Shown: positions 1 to 12,093 of the stretch, one piece after another
How positions within the stretch are numbered: the stretch's first letter is position 1
How the letters are laid out: each line of letters begins with the position of its first letter
Origin: Ashinkailepas kermadecensis
Taxonomy: Eukaryota; Arthropoda; Thecostraca; Neolepadidae
Direction: 5' to 3'
DNA: 64,000 nt
Assembly: GCA_034440615.1 (NCBI GenBank)
Contig: JAOTOM010004559.1
Location: 52,501-116,500, forward strand
Notes under the pieces: model-generated
What the model was told of the DNA's origin: nothing
Databases searched by the model: none
Seen by the model: the letters and a program-made list of their open reading frames with translations, nothing else
Position numbers and translations under genes: made by a program

Positions 1-720
1 TGCTGATCCAACAAATTATCGACGAATTAGTATTTTGTCGTACTTAGCCAAAATACTAGAGAGGCTCGTTTTAAGAAAATATTTTTTTTTTATTTGACCG
101 AAAATAACACACTCTCAGAAAAACAGAGCGGATATCGCCCCAAGAACGGAACCCAGCTGTAATTACTTAATTGGGATGGGACAAACTACCAACGCGGCGT
201 AAACTATATGAGACGTTCTTATTTCATGAAAACATGCACTCTGATCGCATCTTCCAGACTAGACCACATATTTAATTACGGAAACTGGTGTAAATATAAC
301 AGGAAGACGACTCCAAAACGTCACTGTTCCTTGGTACAGAACCACCTCTTTCCAATATTAATTTTTTCATTAACGCACCACAAACATGGAACGATCTCCC
401 CGAAGCCGTTCGAAATAGCATACACTTCGCTAAATGCAAACAAGCACTTCTAGTTCATCTCTGAACGACTATGTCAACACGGTATTACACCCTCGGCACC
501 AAAATTGCCAATATTCTCCACACCAGATTTAGGCTGGGATTTGCAGAACTTGATGCCGATCTCCTTCGAGAGGGCCCAGCAAGAGATTCGTCCTGTCAGT
601 GTGGCCACCACACGGAGGATGCCACACACTTCTCATGTTTCACTCTCCTATGCATAGCGACCCAAGAACAATCTTACTTATATTCGTGCAAACACGCAAA
701 GCGTATGCACAACAAACTAT
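1..720 (+). mobile_element. Degenerate non-LTR retrotransposon (LINE) reverse transcriptase fragment
   Basis: The plus strand at 7-75 reads DPTNYRRISILSYLAKILER, the usual DPxNYRPISLLP opening block of LINE-type reverse transcriptases. At about 370-467 it reads FINAPQTWNDLPEAVRNSI, the typical C-terminal block of Jockey/CR1-like RTs. At 520-640 a Cys/His tail (CQCGHHTEDATHF) resembles the end of many non-LTR ORF2 proteins. Frames shift and stops intervene, and the catalytic core between the first two blocks is missing, so this is an internally deleted dead copy. It may begin before the window. The clade is not certain. Confidence 0.72.
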
Positions 721-1921
721 GAAAAAGAGATATTAAATGCATTCATTTTCGGCAACAGTGTGACAAAAAGACAAGTTGGTTGCGGTATCGTTTCAAACCT
801 TTATCCTACAAATCAAACTAATTCAGACTATCCGACACTGACTCAAGTATCGCTGATAACTATATTTTGTCTATCACTTTTTTAACATAATAATATTAAG
901 TGCATAATACTATTAAGCATGTGTAGCGCCAACTTGCACTGGGTGATGACAAACACTTACCATAACATAACAATAGGCCTTGATACTTAAAAACACATTG
1001 ATACGAAAAAAATAACGGACTCACCTTCGATCACCCCAGCCTCCGAGCAGAAGATAGAAGTGCCTTCTGCGTATGCCCACTAGTGACTTGAATCACAGTG
1101 GTAAATATTGGTAGTCTTGTCGTCATAGGAACATGAATAGCATAACGAACAAACAGAGGAAAAACATAAACTTGCACATCAGCTTCCAATCACAAAATAA
1201 AATGTTACGATGAGAAAAAAAAGATCTGAGCGTCTAACTTTATCGTATAACGATTAACAAGCTAGGTAAAGTGTGGATGTATTGGACGGGAGCTTGACGG
1301 GTAAAGTGGGTTAAAGCGGGGTGTTTTAAATATGCGCACATATAGATCGTCATACATGGGGAACTCGTTCCTAGAGAGTTGGGAAAGGTGGCACCGCCTG
1401 GTGGTCGCTTCCCAAAAATAACAGAGTTACTACGCACAGCATAGTTATCTGCATGATCGCAGTTCGGGCCGAGAATATGCGACGGGCTTTTAAGTTTAAG
1501 CTGAAGGAGGCGCTGAAAAGAGCTGTACGTGGGAATGTTTGAGTATTGTATGCATGTGTTTTTAATGTTTTAGTAGCCTCCTGTCCCACCCCTTTTTTTT
1601 AGCGTTTTTGACATTTGATACTGAGTGTCTCTTGGTACCAATACAAGGATTGATTGATGATGATTAATATTTTTTGCTATTCTTTCTCGCATGCCTACCC
1701 GCTGTCGAATGACTATCCCGTTATATTCGCATTATGTGGAATATGCTCTTAGGTTCGTCATATTTTCTAGTGATCCAAAACATATGTACTCGTTTTATAT
1801 CGTATGCTTATCGATCCAAGACCTTATACTCGTTTTATATCGTATGCTCCTTTAACGTTAGTCAAATATTTGTTTCAGTGCGCAACTTGGCTGGGAGGTT
1901 ACTTAAACCAGCTGCTACTTG
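721..1921. other. No gene seen
   Basis: AT-rich sequence with no convincing coding frame, RNA gene or tandem repeat. Open frames here are short and match no family I know. Confidence 0.5.
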
Positions 1922-2150
1922 GCGCCTCAGTAGCCTGGTTGGTTAGAGCACCGGCCTGCACTGCACTGCCTCGACCCCCGCCGGGGGGATGGTCGGCTGG
2001 CAACTGGTTCGACAGGGCCGGTGTCGTGACAACGGGTGACCGTCACTGTGCACTGGCGGTACGTTAAGCTTTCGGCCAAAGTGCTGCCTGCACCAGAATT
2101 ACCAGATCGGGTGGTGAGCATAGTCTAGCATAGCATAGCATACCAGAGTA
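1922..2150 (+). mobile_element. tRNA-derived SINE-like element
   Basis: The 5' part carries an A-box-like run (tagcctggttggttagagca) followed about 50 bp later by a B-box-like ggttcgacagg, the internal RNA polymerase III promoter of tRNA-headed SINEs. A GC-rich body follows, then a short (catag)n tail at about 2118-2142. No clear target-site duplication was found. The head and body differ from the SINEs near 33 kb, so this is probably another family. Confidence 0.55.
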
Positions 2151-2760
2151 TCACTCAACAAGCTCTGCTTAGCATAGTTCTCTGTTCATCAATTCACCCC
2201 ATCAAACATTCATGTCATTTTTTACGCTGGGGGCTGGTAGTCAGTTTACTTACTACGTTCTTGTTCCTCGCATGGCTGCATGGAGGCCCTCGGAGGCTGT
2301 GGAGGCCCCGGAGTATCACCACCAACTAGGTAGGTAGGAGGCCGTCCGTCGTGCTTTTGCGGTCTGATTCGGTATCTAATATTTATAAACATGAGAAACA
2401 GTCCGTCAACAGCTTGTAGGTCTCGATTTTCCATTGGCTACGACTCTGATCTTTTCATCTCTGGTTATCTGCATGTCCGCAATACCGGTTGGCTGGTTCC
2501 GCATTTATGCAGTGCCAGGCATGACAGACGATAAGCTCGTACAGACGCGCGTGCATGTCCAAGGGTGAGGAAAAAACGATGCTAAAATAGAACATGTGAT
2601 TGTATTGCCGGTTCAGCACAGCTGTTGGAAACATTCACCCATCCTCACTTTGAAGCTGTGCAAACATAACAATCATCATGTGCGTCCAATGGACTGCATC
2701 GATCAACAAAATGACGGATCTACAAACGTCAGCAGTATCTGCCAGCAGCCGAGTGCAGCT

Positions 2761-2832
2761 CCACACCATGCCATACCACACCATACCATACCATACCATA
2801 CCACACCATACCATGCCATACCATACCATATC
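2761..2832. repeat. Imperfect CCATA microsatellite
   Basis: Runs of ccata/ccaca/ccatg pentamers over about 70 bp. Open frames overlapping it on both strands are products of the repeat. Confidence 0.85.
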
Positions 2833-3132
2833 ATCCAGCTCCATATGACACAAACCAACAATTATACAGTCTAGCTCCACATTTTACTGATACGCACCTG
2901 AGAACGACATTGGTATGCAAACTGCATTGTAGAAATGGGGTAGGCTGCTGATATAGTTGTACCACAGATGAGTGTCCAAAAAACATTCTCGCGAAAATGC
3001 TTTTTTTCCTCGCCTTCATTCCTGGATTCATTGGATAGGCACACACCGAATGCGGAGAGCAGGTGTATCACCTGAGCAGGGAGGCAAGACAGGAGAGATC
3101 GGGCAGGGATGGTGCTTGTGATTGAATGTTGA

Positions 3133-3250
3133 GGCTGAGTGTTAGTAAGTTCGGAATTAAGATAGGCAATGGCTTAGCATATGAACGCCAGCTGCATGCC
3201 GAGTGCTAGTAATTTCAGAATTAAGATAGGCAATGGCTTAGCATGTGAAG
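3133..3250. repeat. Two-copy tandem duplication, about 65 bp unit
   Basis: The block gaattaagataggcaatgg is repeated about 65 bp apart with a few mismatches. There is no coding signal around it. The rest of 2833-4186 holds nothing else I can identify. Confidence 0.7.
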
Positions 3251-4186
3251 AAAATGATTAAAGCTCAGTTTAGCAGCAGCGACGACTAAAGAATAGTCCA
3301 CCATTGGCTGCGTAAGGTTGATGGCGCACATGCTGACAAAGGTGGCTGACTAAAATGATCGGCCAACGTAGACGGTACGTACAGCCAGTCAGCAGTTATC
3401 TGTTGGATAAAGCTGAACCAAAGCAATAAGGCCGAGCTGCACTACGCAAGTGCACTCTGCCTACCTCCCGCGAACTTCACACATGCAAGAGCTTCGCAAA
3501 TCATCCCACCGAACCAGACCTTTGATACTTTACACATTCAGAGGAGTTGAATATTGGATGCGAAGTGGTTCAAATATACTCACTCATCTGCATCGGAATA
3601 AATCCCACCTTAATATCGGCATATTGAAAGCAACTTTAGCTTTGCACAGATGAAGCCTTCATTGCTTATAATCAGTCTTGGGCTGGCGCATGGGTGTCGT
3701 TTTTCTTATCTTTGGAGGGGTACGGGACTCTTCAATGCTGAATTGGCCCCTCCATGGCAAAACCGTGCACACTCAAGTTGATTCCGAAAGATTCTGATCG
3801 CATACCGACTCCCGCCATCCAATTTGATGTTCCCTCAAGATATTCCCTTGGTGTTCCCTCAAGTAGCACGAGCGAAATGTTCAAGTACCCTGATTTTCCA
3901 TCCTTCTTGAGCGGATCCCGTGTGCCCACTGAATCGTTTTCATTAAGCGAAAGCGAAAACGATAGCCTCTTGTGCTCAATCGTCTTCCAATTTGGGCCGA
4001 TCCCTAAGGATCGCCTTGAGTAAACCCCATTACTGTCCTGATATCATCCAAGGCCCTCAATGGGTGCCTGCTACGACTGCCAGCACTGACAAGCGTACCG
4101 CGACCTTCGGAATGCTCGCCAGTTGGCAACAGCCGACGAGCCGCTTTGACTCTGGTTTCTCGAAACGCTCTGACAACTACTGCTTC

Positions 4187-4639
4187 TCAGTGGCTGCCGT
4201 GACCCGCTCCGGGCCCGTAGTAGACACCCTCGCCGCCGTAGAAGCCGGCGTGTCCGTACGACGAGCGGCCGTGGCCGTGGCCGTGGCCGTAGCCGCCCTT
4301 GGAGTGCCGCTTCTTGGGCAGCAGCACGGTGACCACGTCGTGCTTGACCTTCTGGTGCAGGTGGATCGGCTGCAGGCGGTAGTGGACGCGCGACTCGTAG
4401 CGCACCTTCTGGCGGTACTTCTCGTGGCCGTAGTCGTCCGTGTAGGACTCGGTGTAGTGCACCGGCTCGCGGCTGTACTCGGCCACCGGCACCTGGAAGG
4501 TGGACCGGATCGGCTGCTCGTACGCCTGCTTGTGGATCACCACGCTGGCCGGCCGGCCGTGGCCGTGGCCGTGGCCGTGGCCGTGGTCGTGGCCGCCATC
4601 GCCGGCGACGAGGGCCGCCAGCGCCAGCACGGCGATCAG
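4187..4639 (-). CDS. Secreted His/Gly-rich protein, last exon (structural or cuticle-like, undescribed)
   Basis: A minus-strand exon of 150 codons plus TGA. It starts at a TTACAG acceptor and opens with a hydrophobic stretch (LIAVLALAALVAGDGG) that reads as the rest of a signal peptide. The initiator ATG must therefore sit in an unseen upstream exon above 4640. This split inside the signal peptide is typical of arthropod cuticle and other structural proteins. After predicted cleavage there is an (HG)n run, then a Tyr/His/Lys-rich central part of about 75 residues (VVIHKQAYEQPIRSTFQVP onward). A second GYGHGHGHG block follows, then a Gly/Tyr C-terminus ending GPGAGHGSH. No enzyme motif is visible. 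Composition suggests an extracellular matrix, cuticle, adhesive or metal-binding role, which is inference. I do not recognise the family. Confidence 0.72.
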   Translation of the reverse strand: MIAVLALAALVAGDGGHDHGHGHGHGHGRPASVVIHKQAYEQPIRSTFQVPVAEYSREPVHYTESYTDDYGHEKYRQKVRYESRVHYRLQPIHLHQKVKHDVVTVLLPKKRHSKGGYGHGHGHGRSSYGHAGFYGGEGVYYGPGAGHGSH

Positions 4640-5374
4640 CTGTAACGGGACGAGTCGTGAGCGCAGGCCCGAGACGGCTGGTGGAGCGAAAAGTTTGGGA
4701 GCAGGAAAGGGTTGAACGCACAGGTGGGGAGGATAGGAGTGCAGCTGCTAATGTTGTTCAAGAATGTATTTACGTTGAAAACAAGATAACACTGACCGCA
4801 CCTTATTTCAGTGCGCTTATAATGCGACTTCTACGCAAAATGTTTCCAATCGTTCGAAACGCATAATACGATATAACACAAATAGCAGCATACCCACACT
4901 GCAAATAATTCATTTTGCATTCATAGTCATCCCGCACTCGTCGCTCTCGTTCATGTACCTGCAAAGCATACGGTGTCGTTGGGAAATGAAGCTTGTTTTT
5001 CGCCATAATTCCTATCAAGCTTCTTTTGTCATGTGGTAATCGGTGCATAGCAATTGGTTCTATTTAGCACAAATGCGTTTCAGAGAGAAGTCACTGATGT
5101 GACTCAATCAGCCTCCTTGGCAGAATGAAGGCATGCTGAGTGCTACGCTGTCCTGCACATAGCAGTGTGTAGCGCTTCGCTGACATGCTACCAACGGATC
5201 ACCCGTGTACAGGCACGCATATCTATTTCCATGCGAATGCACTGGCAAAGCTCAATGTTCATCAATTATAGCCCTCTAATTGTTCTCTTCATCTGCCCGA
5301 GGAAAAACGGAAAACGTCCTGACAAGTGTTAATATTAAAGCGTCTGTTTAGGACATGAAAAGTTAAGGTTCCGC
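4640..5374. other. No exon identified; should hold or lead to the first exon of the 4.2-kb gene
   Basis: I searched for an ATG followed closely by a GT donor on the minus strand and found no convincing candidate. No repeats or RNA genes are seen. Confidence 0.4.
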
Positions 5375-5490
5375 GTAAATCCCCCGCCAATTCACACTGT
5401 CCACTTCCCGACTCATCCAGAATCGGTTCGTGTGTAAATCCCCCGCCAATTCACACTGTCCACTTCCCGACTCATCCAGAATCGGTTCGT
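5375..5490. repeat. 59-bp tandem repeat, two copies
   Basis: gtaaatcccccgccaattca starts at 5375 and again at 5434, near-identical over the full unit. Confidence 0.9.
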
Positions 5491-5504
5491 CGTGTGAGCT
5501 GACG

Positions 5505-5724
5505 GGTCCAGCGTGTTGCGTTACCCAACTGATTCACGTCCAGTCGGACATGCTATTTGACTGGTCCAGCGTGTTGCGTTACCCAACTGATTCACGTCCA
5601 GTCGGACATGCTATTTGACTGGTCCAGCGTGTTGCGTTACCCAACTGATTCACGTCCAGTCGGACATGCTATTTGACTGGTCCAGCGTGTTGCGTTACCC
5701 AACTGATTCACGTCCAGTCGGACT
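5505..5724. repeat. 58-bp tandem repeat, almost four copies
   Basis: Units begin ggtccagcgtgttgcgttac at 5505, 5563, 5621 and 5679. Copies are nearly identical, so the expansion is recent. Confidence 0.92.
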
Positions 5725-5815
5725 CGTCAGAGCACTGATTCATGACCTTCGATGAGTTGGGAGCGTGATCAAGTCGCGTCAGGAGGTCCCACTTCGCTGC
5801 CTGCTGGACTTCACT

Positions 5816-5945
5816 GGCTGCCAGCCGGATGTCACTGGCTGCCGGCCGGATGTCAATGGCTGCCGGCCGGATGTCACTGGCTGCCGGCCGGATGTCAATG
5901 GCTGCCGGCCGGATGTCGCTGGCTGCCGGACGGATGTCGCCGGCC
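5816..5945. repeat. 21-bp tandem repeat, about six copies
   Basis: The unit is ggctgccggccggatgtcac plus one base. Its length is a multiple of three, so frames stay open on both strands; I see no reason to call it coding. Confidence 0.88.
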
Positions 5946-5949
5946 GTGC

Positions 5950-8609
5950 TGCATCTGGCTCCGCGTCTCGCGGACACGTTGCGTCTGTCTACGCTGCGCT
6001 CAACAGTCGGTCTGATGTCTCACAGATACATTTCAAATAGAAGCCAGCGATAAGGCACGATCGGCAAGACTCCATGCGGCGCCAGTTCGTGCCAGCACGA
6101 AGCGACACAGTCGATATTCAGATACACACATACACACGCAGCACGAGGACGGTACGACACGGCGAACAGACGTCTGACAAGGTAGCGGCTGTTGGCAGCA
6201 CAGACATGGGAAAACCCATATCGGAACGGCGACCTGGTACGTCACCAGCTTCAAGATCGCACCACCACCTTTGGAAATTCTGGCGGTGGCTTCGTGGCAC
6301 TTGCGGAAATTGGTGGGAAAGTAGTTCCTGCACGTATGATAAGTGATTATCAATCCTGTTGTTCAACTCAAGTGTGCTACATGTGTGCAAGCTGTATGCC
6401 TACCGAAACTATATGGATGGGACATTCCTGCAATACACCATATGATACATGAGGCCGAAGGGAAATATACTAGACAGGATTAGCATCGTACACATTAGAA
6501 TAACTTCAGCTGAAGTGTTAGTATTAACATGTCTGTTACTTTGCACATGCAAGACAAGGATAACGCGTAATTTGTGAAAGTAGTTGTTTGCGGAAGGAAT
6601 GAGTAGGATCATTCGCAAGGCAAGTAGATCCAGACCACGTATAGCTGGTGGAAGAATAAGAATTAGTAAAAGAAACTATAGTAAGGGAAAAGGGAGAAGA
6701 ATAATTATACCTGTTATAAGATAATCACAGCAAATGCCTAATTAATGCAGTAATCAGATCGATAGTAGAAATACAACGATCCTGTCATTCCTACAACAAC
6801 AACAACAAAAAAACAGCAACAAGTCCAGAAGGGTAATGAATACCGTACTATTCTTGTACTATCAATTTACATAGCTGAAGTAGCACAATTTACTCAAATT
6901 ATGCATAGTGTTTGAGTTCGGGTGTTAACGAAAGTACACAAAGAGGAATAAAATGGGATAGTCAAGAGCATGGACATAATATTGAGGCAGTTGAATATAA
7001 TTATAGAGCTAAATGCAATGTTGAACCAGATAAAACATGCCGCATTCCAAGCTCTGAAAGATGATGCACTAAGTCAGTTTCAGCAAGATTTGACAGACTC
7101 GTTTGATGCAGTGTTTGGCAGGAGTATGTCAGGCGCAAGAAGAAAAATAGCACCTTAGTATAGAATGGAAAACTACTGCAATACAGTTCGAATAGATGAA
7201 AGTCGTATGGAATGCTACATATAGACCATGAAGGCGTTGCTAGAATGATCCAAGATAGAACTGCTGTTTTTTTTAGTCCAGCTTATTATAATGGTGAAGT
7301 CAATATACGCTAGCTGGGTGCGTGACTGGCAAGTTGGATCAGTTCAAAGGATCACCGTCTTGGACCCAATGGAGCATTACAAAATATGGCTTCACTACTC
7401 AAAAGCAGTGTATGATATATGTACAAAATCTAGCTAGTCAGTTTACCCTTCCACAAGATTGAGAAAACCATCTTTAAGATGAAAAGCAGTTAAGAGAATG
7501 AGGTGAGCTGAAATACATAGCATTGCATTGAGGAGGAACGATGTAAAGACAGTGGAACCAATCTCGGATAATTGCTTCTTCGGGATACGCTTAGAAAAGC
7601 CGCGCATAAATGTAATACAGTGGTACAAATCAGGAAATTCAGTGATGTTAGTACTTTTAAAAGTACAAAGAATTGTCACGCTGTAGCCGTCTTATTTTGT
7701 CGGCGTTCAAAAAGACTAAATGAAACAAAGAATGAATATCCTGCGAAGCGGAAGGACAACGTGCAGTATGGTGGCAGGAAGAGATGTTTTAAAAGCTTCA
7801 CAACACAATCGAAGTATCAGGCCCAATGGTCCTAATTCATGTTTGTACCTGGATTGTACCTGTTACTGTGACATTATTACAAGCTTTGGCGGGGGACAGA
7901 GGGCCCAAAATATATACTCTCCACTGGATTTGAGATATTTTGGATTCAAACTGTCCTTACCAGATATGCTTGAGACTAAGAAACTTTAGACCTACCCACA
8001 CCTACTGAACTCCAGAGACGAAAGAGCAAAACACGAAGAGGAATTAAAAAAGAAACAGAGAAAATACAATTTTACCGTCCTACTGAAAACACGGATGTCA
8101 CGTAGCAAACCAGGTACAGCAATTAATATCAGTAGGAATTGCACAATGATGGGTTTAGGCATACATGAAACAGAACGACATCAACCTTCTTCGGGACCGA
8201 CATTCTACACTATCTCAGGGCGTTGCCTGTGTACTGACTGTTGGATCGATATGTCGTCTCGTCCATCCATTCAGCTGCCACCTACTCTCTGCAAGATGTC
8301 CACGCACACAGGTTGTACTGCACTGAAGTTACACAACAATCGGTGAATACGTCAGCACCGACCAGCGGGAGCGATCAAATAGCACGCGCGGATCCAGGTA
8401 CTAACTGAGGGGGAGCGAACCGTTTCAAATGCGATTTGTGTTTTGCTTTCTCCACCTAGCATAGCAAACGCCGGAATTTTCATGAGCAAAAAAATGTGCA
8501 CCGGGTCCACATGTCCGCCACGCGCCCTGGATCTGCGCCCGAAGAGCGCGCGCCGGCCGGTGTTCGGAGGGTTAACAAGCACAACAGCGCCTGCGGGGCG
8601 GCGGCCGGC
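5950..8609. other. No gene seen
   Basis: Mostly AT-rich sequence with scattered short frames, none resembling a known family. No arrays or tRNA-like heads were noticed. Confidence 0.45.
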
Positions 8610-9076
8610 TCAGCCGTTTCTGGACTGCCCCACGTACGCCCACTTGATGATGTCATCCGGGCCGAGGCCGCGCCGCTGGTGCGCGTAGTGCGACTTGACG
8701 TGGCCGTGGCTGCCGCCGTAGTGGTCGCCGCCGTAGTGGTCGTCGTCGTGGCCGTAGTCGTCGTGCTCGTCGTGGTGGACGTACACGACGCGCACGTCGT
8801 CGTCGTCGCCCTTGTTGCGGCCGCGGCCGCGGCCGCGGCCGCGCCCGCGCCCGCCGCGGCGCCCCTTGTCCCGGCCGCGCTCGCCCTGCTTGAAGAAGCC
8901 GTAGCGCGGGTCGCCGTAGTGCGAGTAGTGGTCGCCGCCCTTGCTGTCGTCGTAGCCGCCGTAGTCGTCGATCTGCAGCACGTGCGTGTAGCCGGTGGCG
9001 GGACCGTGGTGGCCGTACGACTGGTGCGATTCGCCGTAGCCGCCTCCTCCGCCGCCGCCGCCGCCCGCCGCCGCCT

Positions 9077-9118
<42 letters not shown>

Positions 9119-9405
9119 ACGCCGCCGCTGTACCCGTAGCCGCCCGAGCTGCCGCCGAACTCGAACCCGCCGCCGTAGCCGCCGTAGTCGTTGTAGCCGC
9201 CGCTGTAGTCGTTGTACCCGCCGCCGTAGTCGTTGTAGCCGCCCTCGTAGACGGGGTAGCTGTGACCGATCTGGACGTGGCTGGGGCCGATGGAGCTGGC
9301 GGCCGCCTGCAGGTCGCCGGCGACCGGCTGACCTCGGGTCAGGTCATAGGTCGTGTCGGGACGTACGTCGGTGATTGCAGTCAGGGATAGCAACAGGAGC
9401 AGCAC
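8610..9405 (-). CDS. Secreted Gly-rich protein, last exon, with apparent frameshift
   Basis: The minus-strand exon begins after a CCCCAG acceptor with VLLLLLSLTAITDVRPD, the hydrophobic end of a signal peptide; the start codon must be in an upstream exon beyond the array at 9.4-10.2 kb. It continues with GGYNDYGGGYNDYSGG-type repeats, then a poly-Gly tract (9035-9120). After the tract the Gly/His/Tyr reading resumes one frame over (GYGESHQSYGHHG), with an [10 protein letters not shown] block, an acidic DDDD stretch, His/Asp-rich repeats and the end KWAYVGQSRNG, TGA at 8610-8612. The 796-bp length is 3n+1, which fits one extra G in the tract. It may be an assembly error, an allele or a real break. 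The role is probably an extracellular structural protein, like the 4.2-kb gene; the family is not recognised. Confidence 0.65.
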
Positions 9406-9423
9406 CTGGGGACGGCGTCAGTC

Positions 9424-10154
9424 GCGTCAGTGTGAGTCAGCTGTCAGCGGGGGAGTCAGCTGTCAGCGGGAGAGTCAGATGTCAGTGGGAGAGTCAGCTG
9501 TCAGTGGGAGAGTCAGCTGTCAGCGGGAGAGTCAGCTGTCAGCGGGGGAGTCAGCTGTCAGTGGGAGTCAGCTGTCGGTGGGGGAGTCAGCTGTCGGTGG
9601 GGGAGTCAGCTGTCGGTGGAGTCAGCTGTCAGCGGGGGAGTCAGCTGTCAGCGGGAGAGTCAGCTGTCAGCGGGGGAGTCAGCTGTCAGTGGGAGTCAGC
9701 TGTCGGTGGGGGAGTCAGCTGTCGGTGGGGGAGTCAGCTGTCGGTGGAGTCAGCTGTCAGCGGGGGAGTCAGCTGTCAGCGGGAGAGTCAGCTGTCAGTG
9801 GGAGAGTCAGCTGTCGGTGGGAGTCAGCTGTCAGCGGGGGAGTCAGCTGTCAGTGGGAGAGTCAGCTGTCGGTGGGAGTCAGCTGTCAGCGGGAGAGTCA
9901 GCTGTCAGCGGGGGAGTCAGCTGTCGGTGGGGGAGTCAGCTGTCAGTGGGAGAGTCAGCTGTCAGTGGGAGAGTCAGCTGTCGGTGGGAGTCAGCTGTCA
10001 GCGGGGGAGTCAGCTGTCGGTGGGGGAGTCAGCTGTCGGTGGGGCAGTCAGCTGTCGGTGGGAGTCAGCTGTCAGCGGGAGAATCAGCTGTCAGCGGGGG
10101 AGTCAGCTGTCAGCGGGAGTCAGCTGTCGGTGGGGGAGTCAGCTGTCAGTGGGA
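9424..10154. repeat. Minisatellite with CAGCTG in each unit, abutting a splice acceptor
   Basis: Dozens of 14-19 bp units of the form gtcagctgtcagcggg(ga), with variants agtgggaga and ggtggg. The array starts about 15 bp inside the intron from the acceptor of the 8610-9405 exon. Long open frames in all three plus frames (SAVSGGVSCQ-type) follow from the repeat and are not genes. Confidence 0.95.
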
Positions 10155-10385
10155 GCGTTATATCCTAGTTAAAGCAGTTAGTGGTTCATTCACTATGAAT
10201 GCATGTATTATCAACATTCAAATTCCATAGAAATCAAGCCCCAAGACATATGCGCAACATTAATCTTTGTTGTAGGTGTAGCATACACGATATATACAAC
10301 TTTAATATATACCATATCTATCTTTTTTAAAACCAACCCGACTGTAATCTTTTCAAGGTCATGTTAGATCAAATGTTTGATATAT

Positions 10386-10492
<107 letters not shown>

Positions 10493-10499
10493 CACATAT

Positions 10500-11511
10500 A
10501 AATGTTATCTAATGAAAACAATGATTATATTTTCAACGTTTAAGTTAACCGTGTTCAACTTCTTCTCATAGAAGTTGCAAGCAGTGGTTGAATTTTGTCA
10601 AATTTGCACTCGGCAAATACCTTCAATGGATTCGAAGAACCTGAAATTTAGCTTCTGTATCACTGGAAATTATATCAACCTGATATGAACTGAAAAGAGG
10701 ATGCCGTGCTTTTGTAGCTCCATCGACCCCTGATCATACGATAAAATAAAGTATGAAGCCGATTACCATACGTCTTTCGTGGGCTTAGCCGATTTCACCA
10801 TTAGCGTGACTTCCATTATCACATAACTGGAAGCTTAAGGTTTTCTGAATCGAGGTTCGGAACCATAATTTGAACTTGTATCATCGGTAAACTGCAACTG
10901 CAGATAGCTGGATGGGGACATACGCCGTACTTCGGATGTTCCCCAAATATGGGACTGAGCCTAAAACCGTTGGGACCAATTTGCCCTTATATGATGGGAG
11001 AGGGAGTGACAGTTTTGTGAGCGATGGGTTTTGAGGATAAATCGTTCTGGCTCGATAAGGATGAGTAACGAGCTTGATATGGTTATTATAGGCACGGTAT
11101 TTAGGCTAGTGAAACGAAACATGTATTTCTTTCAACTTCCCCTGGGTTTGGAGTAAAGACGAGCTATCAACACCGCAAAGCATTTGGTGGTCAGATTCTA
11201 ATCGTGCCAGCTGATGACAATATGAACACCGAAGACCGGTGTCTTAGCCTTCAAATAGTCAGAATGTTGTTTTTGGTGAAAGCTACCCGGATATAATTGA
11301 TGTACGTATTAGTGAAACACCGTTCCCAGTACCTATGCCGCATTTCTTCATCGATTCGCTGACCTGCTATCCAAGAGGGAAGGCAAAGTCACCCCAACAT
11401 TTTCACATGCCACTTGTCACAATTTCGCCGAAATTAACAAATTATGATCATTGTAGTGTGCTAGATTCCATATTGCAGAGATGCCAGTAATGCACTTATC
11501 AGAAGCACTTA
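10500..11511. other. No gene seen
   Basis: Single-copy-looking sequence without a recognised protein frame, RNA gene or repeat. Confidence 0.45.
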
Positions 11512-11771
11512 GATTTAGTTCCCTCGTATAGATTATGTTGTAGTGGTTCTGATACATATCAAAGTTTGGGCCGGGCACATAGGTGGGGTCTCAGGGTAAA
11601 TATCCTGACATTAATGGCAGACAAGAGCAGCTTAAACTTCATGTTTTGGGTTATCATCCCGTCCTGCATTCTCCCAAGCATTTTATTCGGTAGAAAACCC
11701 TTCAAGTGCACCATAGAGTCAACCCTTGTATCAGAACGACTACAACATAATCTATACGAGGGAACTAAATC
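11512..11771. repeat. Inverted repeat, 44-bp arms, 172-bp spacer (foldback or MITE-like)
   Basis: The left arm at 11512-11555 and right arm at 11728-11771 are reverse complements with one mismatch in 44. Homology stops at both edges. The spacer contains no recognised coding sequence. It could be a small foldback element or an inverted duplication; no target-site duplication was evident. Confidence 0.85.
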
Positions 11772-12093
11772 GATTAATGTGTCGAACTGCGTTGATATAA
11801 AGGATAAAATACAGGCTATCAACGTATAATTTGGATCACCTTACCGTGAACTCTGATGGCCGTGCTGCCATGCTTTGCGATCATCAACACAGACATCGCC
11901 CTGCCTGGCTACCTGTAGCGGGTTGCTACGCTGACGCTATCACGATACCATCGACATCAACACTGTCTGAAGGTGGCAATTCCCGACAATTCCTGATTGA
12001 CGATCGCATTGTCTCGCCAGGTTCGCAGGCGGCCGACCATGTGTGGCCAGACCTGGCTCTCGCGGTCAGAACAGCACGAACGCTGCCCACCCG

